Shown here piece by piece: positions 1 to 5,605 of a DNA stretch of 5,942 bases (the stretch's first letter is position 1; the number at the start of each line of letters is the position of its first letter). Location: contig SKIE01000120.1 in NCBI GenBank assembly GCA_007116585.1, positions 1 through 5,942 of the forward strand. The letters are read 5' to 3'. The notes under the pieces were generated by a model. The model saw only the letters and a program-made list of their open reading frames with translations, did not search any database and had not been told where the DNA came from. The position numbers and the translations under genes were made by a program. Origin of the DNA: Wenzhouxiangella sp. (GTDB lineage: Bacteria > Pseudomonadota > Gammaproteobacteria > Xanthomonadales > Wenzhouxiangellaceae).

Positions 1-205
1 CGCCTGCCGCCTTGTTGGTAAAGGTGACCGCCAGCAGGCTCATGGGCGAGACATGGTGCACCTGGATCAGCCAGGCGATTCGGTGCACCAGCACCCGCGT
101 CTTGCCTGAACCCGCGCCGGCAAGCACCAGCAGGTGCCCATCGTCGGCGGTGACGGCCTGGCGCTGGGCGTCGTTGAGCTCATCCAGCAGGTGAGAGACG
201 TCCAC
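1..205 (-). CDS. uvrD: DNA helicase II UvrD, N-terminal fragment (cut by window edge)
   Basis: Superfamily 1A 3'-5' DNA helicase that acts in nucleotide excision repair (removing UvrC and the cut oligonucleotide) and in methyl-directed mismatch repair. Only the first 68 codons are present; the family is about 720 residues. Visible are the Q-motif region (LNDAQRQAV, residues 10-18), the Walker A loop (LAGAGSGKT, 28-36, with K35 and T36 binding ATP phosphate) and motif Ia (VTFTNKAAG, 60-68). The N-terminus ([12 protein letters not shown]) is nearly that of E. coli UvrD, which fixes the start at a GTG codon (205-203) and argues for UvrD over Rep or PcrA. An AGGA at 217-214 lies 8 bases before the GTG, inside the end of purD, and the purD stop is only 4 bases upstream. 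Co-transcription and coupled translation with purD are therefore likely. The sequence is intact as far as it goes; only the edge truncates it. Confidence 0.93.
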   Translation of the reverse strand, partial: MDVSHLLDELNDAQRQAVTADDGHLLVLAGAGSGKTRVLVHRIAWLIQVHHVSPMSLLAVTFTNKAAG

Positions 206-209
206 TGAT

Positions 210-1493
210 TCAGTCCTGGTCGCGGCTGATCGCGTGGTGCCCGATGTCGCTGCGATGGAAGGCGTCTTGAAAACCGATCCGGGCGGTCCAGTCCAAGGCC
301 CGTGCCTGTGCCCGGGCCACGCCGTCACCCAGGGCTGTCACGCACAACACCCGGCCGCCGCTGGTCACGACCTGATCGCCCTCCAGCCGGGTCCCGGCAT
401 GGAAGATCTTGACTTCATCGGGTGGTGGGATATCGATGCCGGCAATGGCTTTGCCCTTGGTATAAGAGCCCGGATAGCCGCCGGCAGCGATCACGATGCC
501 TAGCGCCGTGCGTTCATCCCAGTCCAGCTCGATCTGATCAATCCGGCCGTCCAGCACGGCCAGCAGGGTATCGACCAGATCAGACTTCAGCCGCATCAGA
601 ATCGGCTGGGTTTCCGGGTCGCCAAAGCGGACGTTGAACTCCAGCACCTTGGGGCCGTTCGGTGTCAGCATGACCCCGGCGTACAGAAAGCCGGTAAAAC
701 GGCAGCCGTCGTCGCTCATGCCGGTCAGGGCCGGCCCGATGACTTCATCCATGATCTGCTGATGCACCGCATCGGTGACTGCCGGTGCCGGCGAGTAGGC
801 GCCCATGCCCCCGGTGTTTGGGCCCTGGTCGCCATCGTCGCGGCGTTTGTGGTCCTGGCTGGAGGCCAGCGGCAGGGCGGTCTCGCCGTCAGCCAGCACG
901 ATGAAGCTGGCCTCCTCTCCGACCAGAAGCTCCTCGACCACCACGCGGCTGCCGGCCGCGCCGAAGGCCGAGCCCGAGAGCATGTCGGTCAGAGTGTCCC
1001 GGGCCGAATCCTCGTCTTCGACAATGACGACGCCCTTGCCGGCGGCAAGTCCGTCGGCCTTGAGGACCACCGGGTAGCCCATCAAGCGCGCTTGTCGCTG
1101 CCCCTCCTCGACGCTGTCGACCACGGCATGGGCGGCGGTCGGGATGCCGTGACGGGCCATGAACTCCTTGGCAAAGGCCTTGGACGACTCCAGCTGGGCG
1201 GCTTTGGCCGTTGGCCCGAAGCAGCGCAGATCATGCTCGGCGAACCGATCGACCACGCCGGCTGCCAGCGGCACTTCCGGCCCGACGATGGTCAGACCGA
1301 CGTCCTCCTTGCGCGCCAGATCGACCAGCCCGTCGATATCATCAGCGTCGACCGGGACATTGCGTACGTCAGGCTCCAGTGCTGTGCCGGCATTGCCGGG
1401 TGCGACCAGAACCCCGGAAACCAGGGTCGATTGGGCCGCCTTCCAGGCGAGCGCATGCTCTCGACCGCCGCTGCCGATGATGAGAACTTTCAT
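210..1493 (-). CDS. purD: Phosphoribosylamine-glycine ligase (GAR synthetase)
   Basis: Cytoplasmic ATP-grasp ligase for step 2 of de novo purine synthesis: 5-phosphoribosylamine + glycine + ATP gives glycinamide ribonucleotide. At 427 residues it is the usual length for a stand-alone bacterial PurD. The N-terminal domain opens with [15 protein letters not shown] (1-15). The ATP-grasp nucleotide-binding segment is [13 protein letters not shown] (143-155). The conserved central stretch at 212-237 contains SQDHKRR and [12 protein letters not shown]. The metal/ATP-binding family signature RFGDPETQ is at 289-296. A C-terminal GARS domain follows from about 328. No key residue appears to be missing. 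The ATG start matches the family N-terminus. The only upstream purine-rich stretch, AAGGA at 1513-1509, is 15 bases away, which is long, so initiation may be modest. The gene follows purH by 42 bp and precedes uvrD by 4 bp, the classic purHD order extended into uvrD. Confidence 0.98.
   Translation of the reverse strand: MKVLIIGSGGREHALAWKAAQSTLVSGVLVAPGNAGTALEPDVRNVPVDADDIDGLVDLARKEDVGLTIVGPEVPLAAGVVDRFAEHDLRCFGPTAKAAQLESSKAFAKEFMARHGIPTAAHAVVDSVEEGQRQARLMGYPVVLKADGLAAGKGVVIVEDEDSARDTLTDMLSGSAFGAAGSRVVVEELLVGEEASFIVLADGETALPLASSQDHKRRDDGDQGPNTGGMGAYSPAPAVTDAVHQQIMDEVIGPALTGMSDDGCRFTGFLYAGVMLTPNGPKVLEFNVRFGDPETQPILMRLKSDLVDTLLAVLDGRIDQIELDWDERTALGIVIAAGGYPGSYTKGKAIAGIDIPPPDEVKIFHAGTRLEGDQVVTSGGRVLCVTALGDGVARAQARALDWTARIGFQDAFHRSDIGHHAISRDQD
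214..217 (-). promoter_or_regulatory. uvrD ribosome binding site inside the purD 3' end
   Basis: AGGA, read on the minus strand, lies 8 bases before the GTG start of uvrD and overlaps the last sense codons of purD. It supports the unusual GTG start and suggests that ribosomes finishing purD feed uvrD. Confidence 0.6.
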
Positions 1494-1535
1494 TAGGAAA
1501 ACCGCGAATCCTTGAGCGCAGCATGGATTGTACCG

Positions 1536-3071
1536 TCAGTGCCTGAAGTGGCGGCGCCCGGTCAGGATCATGGCCATGTCGTGCTGGTCGCAGGCAGCGA
1601 TGACCTCGGCATCCCGCATCGAGCCGCCGGGCTGGATGACCGCCTTAATGCCGCGCTCGGCGGCGGTTTCAATACTGTCGGCGAAGGGGAAGAAAGCATC
1701 TGATGCCATGACGCCGCCGGTCAGCTCCAGCTCGGCCTCGGCCGCCTTCCAGGCGCCAATCCGGGCCGAGTCGACACGGCTCATCTGGCCGGCGCCGATG
1801 CCGACGGTGGACTCGTCCCGGGCATAGACAATGGCGTTGGAGCGCACCGACTGGACCACGGCCCAGGCAAAGCGGAGATCCTTCCATTCCCGGCTGCTGG
1901 GCTGGCGTTGGCTGGCCACGTGCCAGTCTGACTCGTCTGCGGCCGGTTGGTCCGGTTGCTGCACCAGCCAGCCGCCGTCGATTGGCCGGATGTCAAGCGC
2001 GCGGAGGCTATTGGCCTGCGGCGTGATCAGGCGCAGGTTGGGCTTGGTTGACAGCACCTCGAGGGCGGCTGGATCCACCGCCGGTGCCAAAACGACTTCG
2101 ACAAAGCGCTCGATCAGAGATCGCGCCAGCGCTTCATCGATCTCGCGATTGAAGGCAATGATGCCGCCAAAAGCCGACACCGGGTCACAGGCCAGCGCCT
2201 TGGCATAGGCATCGGCTGATGACTGGCCCAGCGCGGCACCGCAGGGGTTGGTGTGTTTGACGATCACGCAGGCCGGCCGGTCCTGTCCGAGCAGGGCCAG
2301 GGCCGACCAGGCGGCGTCGGCATCAAGCAGGTTGTTGAACGATTGCGGTTTACCTTGCAGCGGCTGGGTCTGAGCTAGTCCGCCGGCAGCTTCCCGGCTG
2401 CTGTCGAGATACACCCCGGCCAGCTGATGGGGGTTCTCGCCGTAGCGCAGCGACTGGATCTGGCTCAGCGACTGGAACAGTCGGGGCGGGAGCGCTTCAG
2501 GTTGTTCTCTGGCCGCCAGCCACTGGCTGATTTGTCCGTCGTAAGCCGCCGTATGGGCAAAGGCCTTGACTGCCAGTCGCCGGCGTTGTGTGGCGTCGGG
2601 CAGCTGCGGCAGTTGTTCGGTCACTGAGCCGTAGTCGGCCGGATCGCACAGCACGCAGACATCGGCATGGTTCTTGGCTGCCGCGCGCAGCATGGCCGGC
2701 CCGCCGACGTCAATCTGCTCGATGGCGTCCTCATCGGTGCAGCCGGGCTGAGCGGTGGTGGCGGCAAACGGGTAAAGGTTGACGGCCAGCAGGTCGATCG
2801 CATCAATGCCTTGCTCGGCCATGACCGCGTCGTCAGTGCCGCGCCGTCCGAGCAGCCCGCCGTGGATGCGCGGGTGCAGGGTCTTGACCCGGCCGGCCAT
2901 GATTTCGGGAAAGCCCGTGTGGCTGGAAACCTCAGTCACCGCAATCCCGTGCTCGCGCAGGGTGCGCGCGGTGCCCCCGGTCGATAGAATCCGCCAGCCC
3001 TGAGCGACCAGCGCCTGGCCCAAGTCGACGATGCCGGTCTTGTCGGAAACGCTCAGCAGTGCGGTCGGCAT
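1536..3071 (-). CDS. purH: Bifunctional AICAR transformylase / IMP cyclohydrolase
   Basis: Catalyses the last two steps of IMP synthesis: formylation of AICAR with 10-formyltetrahydrofolate, then ring closure to IMP. It is a cytoplasmic enzyme of 511 residues, slightly under the roughly 525-530 usual for the family. The N-terminal cyclohydrolase domain (about 1-200) shows SVSDKTGI (7-14), STGGTARTL (30-38), the RVKTLHP loop (61-67), NLYPF (98-102) and [14 protein letters not shown] (121-134). The transformylase domain follows with RYGENPHQ (209-216), [11 protein letters not shown] (245-255), the catalytic Lys-His pair in VKHTNPCG (K272, H273), SAFGG (299-303), [12 protein letters not shown] (426-437), SDAFFPF (457-463) and the C-terminal GRRHFRH (505-511). 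Both active sites look complete. It starts 9 bp after the fis stop with a good ribosome binding site, so it is probably co-translated with fis. purD follows 42 bp later. Confidence 0.98.
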   Translation of the reverse strand: MPTALLSVSDKTGIVDLGQALVAQGWRILSTGGTARTLREHGIAVTEVSSHTGFPEIMAGRVKTLHPRIHGGLLGRRGTDDAVMAEQGIDAIDLLAVNLYPFAATTAQPGCTDEDAIEQIDVGGPAMLRAAAKNHADVCVLCDPADYGSVTEQLPQLPDATQRRRLAVKAFAHTAAYDGQISQWLAAREQPEALPPRLFQSLSQIQSLRYGENPHQLAGVYLDSSREAAGGLAQTQPLQGKPQSFNNLLDADAAWSALALLGQDRPACVIVKHTNPCGAALGQSSADAYAKALACDPVSAFGGIIAFNREIDEALARSLIERFVEVVLAPAVDPAALEVLSTKPNLRLITPQANSLRALDIRPIDGGWLVQQPDQPAADESDWHVASQRQPSSREWKDLRFAWAVVQSVRSNAIVYARDESTVGIGAGQMSRVDSARIGAWKAAEAELELTGGVMASDAFFPFADSIETAAERGIKAVIQPGGSMRDAEVIAACDQHDMAMILTGRRHFRH

Positions 3072-3076
3072 GGCGG

Positions 3077-3082
3077 CTTCCT
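3077..3082 (-). promoter_or_regulatory. purH ribosome binding site overlapping the fis stop codon
   Basis: AGGAAG on the minus strand lies 5 bases before the purH ATG (3071-3069) and shares bases with the fis TAG stop (3083-3081). This position fits translational coupling of purH to fis and confirms the purH start. Confidence 0.7.
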
Positions 3083-3344
3083 AACGTGCGTTGGGTTGGA
3101 TCTGGTAGCGCTTGAGTCGGTTGCGCAGTGTGGCTCGGGTGATGCCCAGTATTTCGGCGCTGCGCGACTGGTTGCCGCCGGTGCGCGTCAGCACGGCCTC
3201 GATCAACGGGCGTTCGACCTGTTCCAGCAGCACTTCATACAGGTTGTCGGGCGGTGTTTCGCCCATGTCTTCAAGATACTGATTGACCACCGAGCGCACC
3301 ACTTCGTGCAGACAGGGGCCGCTGCTACCGTTGAGTTTTCCCAT
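3081..3344 (-). CDS. fis: Fis family nucleoid-associated DNA-binding protein
   Basis: Small dimeric DNA-bending protein that organises the nucleoid, tunes rRNA and metabolic promoters and aids some site-specific recombinases. The call rests on the dimer helix region DNLYEVLLEQVERPLI (33-48) and the C-terminal helix-turn-helix GGNQSRSAEILGITRATLRNRLKRY (described here as residues 56-80). By alignment from memory, the E. coli DNA-contact residues R85, T87 and R89 correspond to R70, T72 and R74, while K90 is replaced by N75. I chose the ATG at 3344, giving 87 residues, because GAGG at 3353-3350 sits 5 bases before it. A GTG at 3407 would add 21 unconserved residues and falls inside an inverted repeat. 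The protein has only about 11 residues before the first conserved helix, against about 26 in E. coli, so the N-terminal beta-hairpin arm that contacts Hin/Gin invertases is absent. dusB, the usual upstream partner, is not here; purH follows at 9 bp. Confidence 0.93.
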   Translation of the reverse strand: MGKLNGSSGPCLHEVVRSVVNQYLEDMGETPPDNLYEVLLEQVERPLIEAVLTRTGGNQSRSAEILGITRATLRNRLKRYQIQPNAR

Positions 3345-3349
3345 GATTC

Positions 3350-3353
3350 CCTC
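3350..3353 (-). promoter_or_regulatory. fis ribosome binding site (decides the start)
   Basis: GAGG on the minus strand lies 5 bases before the ATG at 3344-3342. It favours the 87-residue Fis over the 108-residue version starting at GTG 3407. Confidence 0.6.
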
Positions 3354-3383
3354 GAACCGTCCGTTCCGCGCTTCGCTGGCGCA

Positions 3384-3401
3384 GTCAAAGACGGTCAAAG
3401 A
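3384..3401. repeat. Tandem GTCAAAGA repeat upstream of fis
   Basis: Two exact copies of GTCAAAGA (3384-3391 and 3394-3401) are separated by CG, giving a 10-bp period, close to one helical turn. They lie about 40-57 bases upstream of the fis ATG and directly beside the three-way inverted repeat. On the minus strand each copy reads TCTTTGAC, containing a TTGAC that resembles a -35 element, but no good -10 follows at 16-18 bases. The spacing suggests a protein-binding site; the function is inferred. Confidence 0.5.
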
Positions 3402-3443
3402 TAGCACAGCGCCTCGCTGCGGCGATCCCGAATCGCCGTGCTA
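3402..3443 (-). promoter_or_regulatory. Nested inverted repeat, potential three-way junction in the fis leader / DUF3426-fis spacer
   Basis: Three sets of perfect complementary arms tile these 42 bases. The outer stem is TAGCA (3402-3406) with TGCTA (3439-3443). The first inner hairpin is CAGCG (3407-3411) with CGCTG (3415-3419) around a 3-base loop. The second is CGGCGAT (3420-3426) with ATCGCCG (3432-3438) around a 5-base loop. All 17 pairs are Watson-Crick and no base is left unpaired at the junction. It lies 16 bases past the DUF3426 stop and 57 bases before the fis ATG. On the transcribed strand it ends in a short T-containing run (TATCTTT), so it could act as a weak terminator, an RNA processing or stability element, or a fis control element. 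It is not a tRNA and I recognise no known family. Confidence 0.55.
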
Positions 3444-3459
3444 AGTGATTCGAAGAGTG

Positions 3460-4206
3460 CTACAGGAAGCGGAACTCGAACCCCGTTGGCTCGGAGCCGG
3501 TGACAAGCACCTCGAAAATCACCGGTATTTCCCTGCCCGGGGCCAGTTGCCGGGCGCCTGGCTGGTCGGGATCCAGGTATTCCTCGGGCTGGAAACGCCG
3601 CACGCCGATCATCTGGTTGCTGCGGTCGTAAAGGCGCAGCTCGAGTATCGGCCAGTCAATGGCAGTTTCGCCCTGGTGGCGGAGCGTGGCGCTGATGATC
3701 ACCGCGTCAGCGAGCGAGGGGTGGGCATGCAGGTCGCGCGCGACCAGCGTCATGACAGTTGCGGCTGGCGTGGCGGTAGTCTCGGCCTGCAGCCACCGCG
3801 CCGGCCAGTCATGCCACCACACCGCCTGGACAATCAGTGCTGCGAACAGCATGGCGGCGCCGACCTGCCATCGAGCAGGTGTTGCTGCCTGTCTGGCCGC
3901 CCAGGGCGGGTCATCGTCTGGTAACTCTGCGCCAGCCTCGGAGCCGGAACGCGGGTCGATCGGCCCATGCGCTGTCTCGTCGAGCCCGGGAAGCTCGTGC
4001 TGTTCGAAAACGCGGTGCCCCAGCAGCGGCGGCATGCCGCGGCCTCGCAACGGGATTGTGTCTTCTTCAGGCCGTTCGGCAAACAGGCTGGCCAGCGAGT
4101 TGAAGGTCTTGCCGCAGTTGCTGCAACGGACCACGCCGGCGGCTTCGGCCATCTCCCAGGCCTGCAGTTCGTAGCAGGCCTCGCAGCCCGGGCAGCGGGT
4201 ATACAT
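3460..4206 (-). CDS. Zinc-ribbon (MJ0042-type) and DUF3426 single-pass membrane protein
   Basis: 248-residue protein of unknown function. The N-terminus is a zinc ribbon with C5-P-G-C8 and C28-S-N-C31 (C11 is an extra cysteine), as in the MJ0042/zinc_ribbon_5 family. A proline/acid-rich linker (about 45-110) is followed by one hydrophobic segment (about 113-131, WQVGAAMLFAALIVQ onward) and a C-terminal DUF3426 domain (about 150-248) ending TGFEFRFL, typical of that family. The expected topology is ribbon in the cytoplasm and DUF3426 domain in the periplasm; this is inferred from the single membrane segment. The ATG start (4206) directly follows the TAG of the DUF4124 gene with no gap, so translation is probably by termination-reinitiation. 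In Xanthomonas relatives, as I recall, a similar gene sits just before fis-purH-purD, consistent with a conserved but unexplained neighbourhood. No frameshift or missing cysteine is seen. Confidence 0.85.
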   Translation of the reverse strand: MYTRCPGCEACYELQAWEMAEAAGVVRCSNCGKTFNSLASLFAERPEEDTIPLRGRGMPPLLGHRVFEQHELPGLDETAHGPIDPRSGSEAGAELPDDDPPWAARQAATPARWQVGAAMLFAALIVQAVWWHDWPARWLQAETTATPAATVMTLVARDLHAHPSLADAVIISATLRHQGETAIDWPILELRLYDRSNQMIGVRRFQPEEYLDPDQPGARQLAPGREIPVIFEVLVTGSEPTGFEFRFL

Positions 4207-4821
4207 CTAGTCCCGGGCGCTGCGCGCGGCCCGAAAGCGCTCGAGGTCAGCCTGGAAACGCGCACTGGTTTCCGCTTTGCGCTCATCCAGTTCATCGATG
4301 GCCTGCTGCAAACGGCGGATTTCCGCGCGGGTCTCGGCTATCGAGTCTTCCACCGAACCGGAGACCGGCTCGTCACGACGGCGCTGGGTTGCGGCCTGTG
4401 AGACCAGATTCTCGAAGCGGCGCCGGGAATGCTCCAGAGAGGTCTCCAGCGCGCTGCGTTGATTGCCGAGATTTTCCAGGCGCCAGTCGAGATTGTTCAA
4501 CAAATCCTGCTCATTGCGGTAAGCGGCCAGCAACAGACGGTCGCGGGCCGCCTGGTTTTCCTGCTCAGCCTCCAGTTGCGCCTGCAGTGCCAGCTGTGCT
4601 GTTCGCCGTGCGCGTTCTTCGGCCGACATCTCGGGCTCGATTCGCTCCACCACGCTGCCGTCACGGCCCAGGCGGTCATAGCCGCGCGCACGATGTTCCG
4701 GGGGCACTGAATGCCCGTAGTGCACCAACCCCTCATCATCGGTCCAGCGATAGACGGTTTGCGCCTGCAGGCTTGCGGCGAGCAGTACCGCAGCGGTTGC
4801 CGGAAGCAGGCGAAGTTTCAT
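4207..4821 (-). CDS. Secreted DUF4124 protein with a long coiled coil
   Basis: 204-residue protein of unknown function. Residues 1-20 form a signal peptide: K2 and R4, then a hydrophobic core (LLPATAAVLLAAS), with probable cleavage after LQA at 20. The mature protein starts with the DUF4124 motif VYRWTDDEGLVHYGHSVPPE (23-42), the short beta-rich segment found in many proteobacterial periplasmic proteins. From about 66 to 145 and again about 155-200 the sequence is rich in A, E, R, Q and L with heptad-like spacing, so two coiled-coil helices joined by a DEPVSGS linker (150-156) are likely. There is no cysteine in the mature chain and no lipobox, so a soluble periplasmic protein is expected. 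The start ATG overlaps the pyrE stop (ATGA, 4821-4818), which means coupling to pyrE. No enzymatic motif is visible. Confidence 0.82.
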   Translation of the reverse strand: MKLRLLPATAAVLLAASLQAQTVYRWTDDEGLVHYGHSVPPEHRARGYDRLGRDGSVVERIEPEMSAEERARRTAQLALQAQLEAEQENQAARDRLLLAAYRNEQDLLNNLDWRLENLGNQRSALETSLEHSRRRFENLVSQAATQRRRDEPVSGSVEDSIAETRAEIRRLQQAIDELDERKAETSARFQADLERFRAARSARD

Positions 4822-5468
4822 ATCGCTTGAGTTCCGTACCGGTCGCGATACTCGGTCATCCGGCCCAGCAGCTCCGGTTGTTCACCGCTTTGCCGTATCC
4901 GGCCGACCAGGTCATCGAGGCTGGCGACGCTGACGACCTCGATCCCGCGATCACGCAAGGCTTGAGCAGCCGAGCGCTCATCGGCGCTGCGCTCCTGTCG
5001 GTCGAGCGCGATGGCCAGGCCGACCGGGCTCGCCCCGGCGGCCCGAATCAGTTCGATCGATTCAGTTACCGCGGTGCCGGCCGAGATCACATCATCAATG
5101 ATCAGCACCCTGCCCTCAAGCGCAGCACCGACCAGGCTGCCGCCTTCGCCGTGCGCTTTGGCTTCCTTGCGGTTGTAGGCAAAACCGGCGTTGATGCCAT
5201 GATCGCGCTGCAGTGCGCCGGCCACCAGGGCAGCGAGCGGGATGCCCTTGTAGGCCGGCCCGAAAACCAGATCAAAGCAAAGCCCTGAAGCGACAATCGC
5301 GTCGGCGTAGCAGCCGGCCAGCTGCTCGAGACTGGCACCGTCGCAGAAGGCGCCGGCGTTGAAGAAATACGGGCTTTGGCGGCCCGATTTCAGGGTGAAG
5401 TCACCGAAACGCAGGGCATTATAGCGCACCGCGAGATTCAGAAACCGTTGTGTCCATTCCGCCGCCAT
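4818..5468 (-). CDS. pyrE: Orotate phosphoribosyltransferase
   Basis: Converts orotate and PRPP to orotidine 5'-monophosphate, step 5 of de novo pyrimidine synthesis; cytoplasmic dimer with active sites shared between subunits. At 216 residues it is close to the 213 of the E. coli enzyme. Seen in order: [16 protein letters not shown] (24-39, K27 binding orotate/PRPP), [11 protein letters not shown] (69-79, K74), the flexible catalytic loop [13 protein letters not shown] (98-110, with R100, K101, K104 and H106) and the PRPP-binding signature [13 protein letters not shown] (121-133, D125 and D126). All catalytic residues are present, offset by one from Salmonella numbering. The ATG at 5468 gives the family-standard N-terminus, but there is no convincing Shine-Dalgarno before it. 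The stop overlaps the next gene by 4 bases (ATGA). It diverges from the ABC transporter gene across a 137-bp promoter region. Confidence 0.98.
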   Translation of the reverse strand: MAAEWTQRFLNLAVRYNALRFGDFTLKSGRQSPYFFNAGAFCDGASLEQLAGCYADAIVASGLCFDLVFGPAYKGIPLAALVAGALQRDHGINAGFAYNRKEAKAHGEGGSLVGAALEGRVLIIDDVISAGTAVTESIELIRAAGASPVGLAIALDRQERSADERSAAQALRDRGIEVVSVASLDDLVGRIRQSGEQPELLGRMTEYRDRYGTQAI

Positions 5469-5474
5469 GCTCGC

Positions 5475-5480
5475 ATTCTA
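5475..5480 (-). promoter_or_regulatory. Candidate -10 element for pyrE
   Basis: TAGAAT on the minus strand matches TATAAT at 5 of 6 positions. It ends 6 bases before the pyrE ATG, so a start site 7 bases after the hexamer would be the A of the ATG itself. The -35 position is weak: TGGCAA at an 18-base spacing or GGCAAA at 17, neither close to TTGACA. The call is tentative. Confidence 0.35.
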
Positions 5481-5490
5481 TCTACAGATC

Positions 5491-5539
5491 GTCGGTGTTT
5501 GCCATCGGTTTGCCGATTCAGTGGCAAGCTTTGACCGAC
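5491..5539. repeat. Cluster of direct and inverted repeats between pyrE and the ABC gene (possible operator)
   Basis: GTTTGCC occurs at 5497-5503 and 5508-5514, an 11-bp period. An inverted near-copy, GGCAAGC, is at 5523-5529. ATCGG (5504-5508) and CCGAT (5513-5517) form a perfect inverted repeat around TTTG. GTCGGT (5491-5496) and ACCGAC (5534-5539) bracket the whole block. The GTTTGC/GCAAAC core equals the half-site of LacI-family purine repressor operators, though here two copies are direct rather than facing each other. The position in a divergent promoter region, about 10-60 bases upstream of the possible pyrE -10, suits an operator. The regulator is unknown. Confidence 0.45.
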
Positions 5540-5605
5540 AGCGGTAGAGTATGGACAGGAGCCTTGTCTTTCAGATCGCCTTGCCGGCTCGGAGCGAGCC
5601 ACGAC

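Noticed and set aside
762..1496. 244-codon open frame on the plus strand
   Set aside because: It lies wholly antisense to purD, whose motifs are unmistakable. Long antisense frames are expected in high-GC coding DNA, and its translation shows no recognisable domain.
1494..1535. purH-purD spacer as a terminator or attenuator
   Set aside because: Only an AATCC/GGATT pair with a long loop is present and no T-run follows; it looks like a plain intra-operon spacer.
3345..3407. N-terminal extension of Fis from GTG 3407 (108 residues)
   Set aside because: The start codon lies inside the inverted repeat, no ribosome binding site precedes it, and the added 21 residues do not resemble the Fis N-terminus. 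ATG 3344 has a well-placed GAGG.
3445..4174. Plus-strand open frames over the DUF3426 gene (3445-3924 and 3659-4174)
   Set aside because: They are shadows of the DUF3426 reading frame, which has zinc-ribbon cysteines and the family C-terminus; the antisense translations show neither motifs nor hydrophobic segments of interest.
4389..5288. 299-codon open frame on the plus strand
   Set aside because: It is antisense to both pyrE and the DUF4124 gene and crosses their junction. The translation is rich in Arg, Pro, Ala and Gly, with no domain or plausible start context.
5522..5535. Sigma-54-like TGGCA...TTGA motif upstream of the ABC gene
   Set aside because: The distance between the GG and the GA doublets is 10 rather than the required 12 bases, and the second element lacks GC.
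5531..5536. TTGACC as a -35 element for the ABC gene
   Set aside because: At 16-18 bases downstream there is no hexamer resembling TATAAT; the nearby TAGAGT is only 8 bases away.
5551..5566. Earlier starts for the ABC ATPase (ATG 5551 or TTG 5564)
   Set aside because: ATG 5551 is out of frame. TTG 5564 is in frame, but AGGAG ends only 2 bases before it, and it would add 14 residues not typical of the family.
5554..5568. GACAGG...CCTTGTC hairpin as a terminator
   Set aside because: It needs a bulged T and a 2-base loop, there is no T-run of length, and no gene ends upstream of it on the plus strand.
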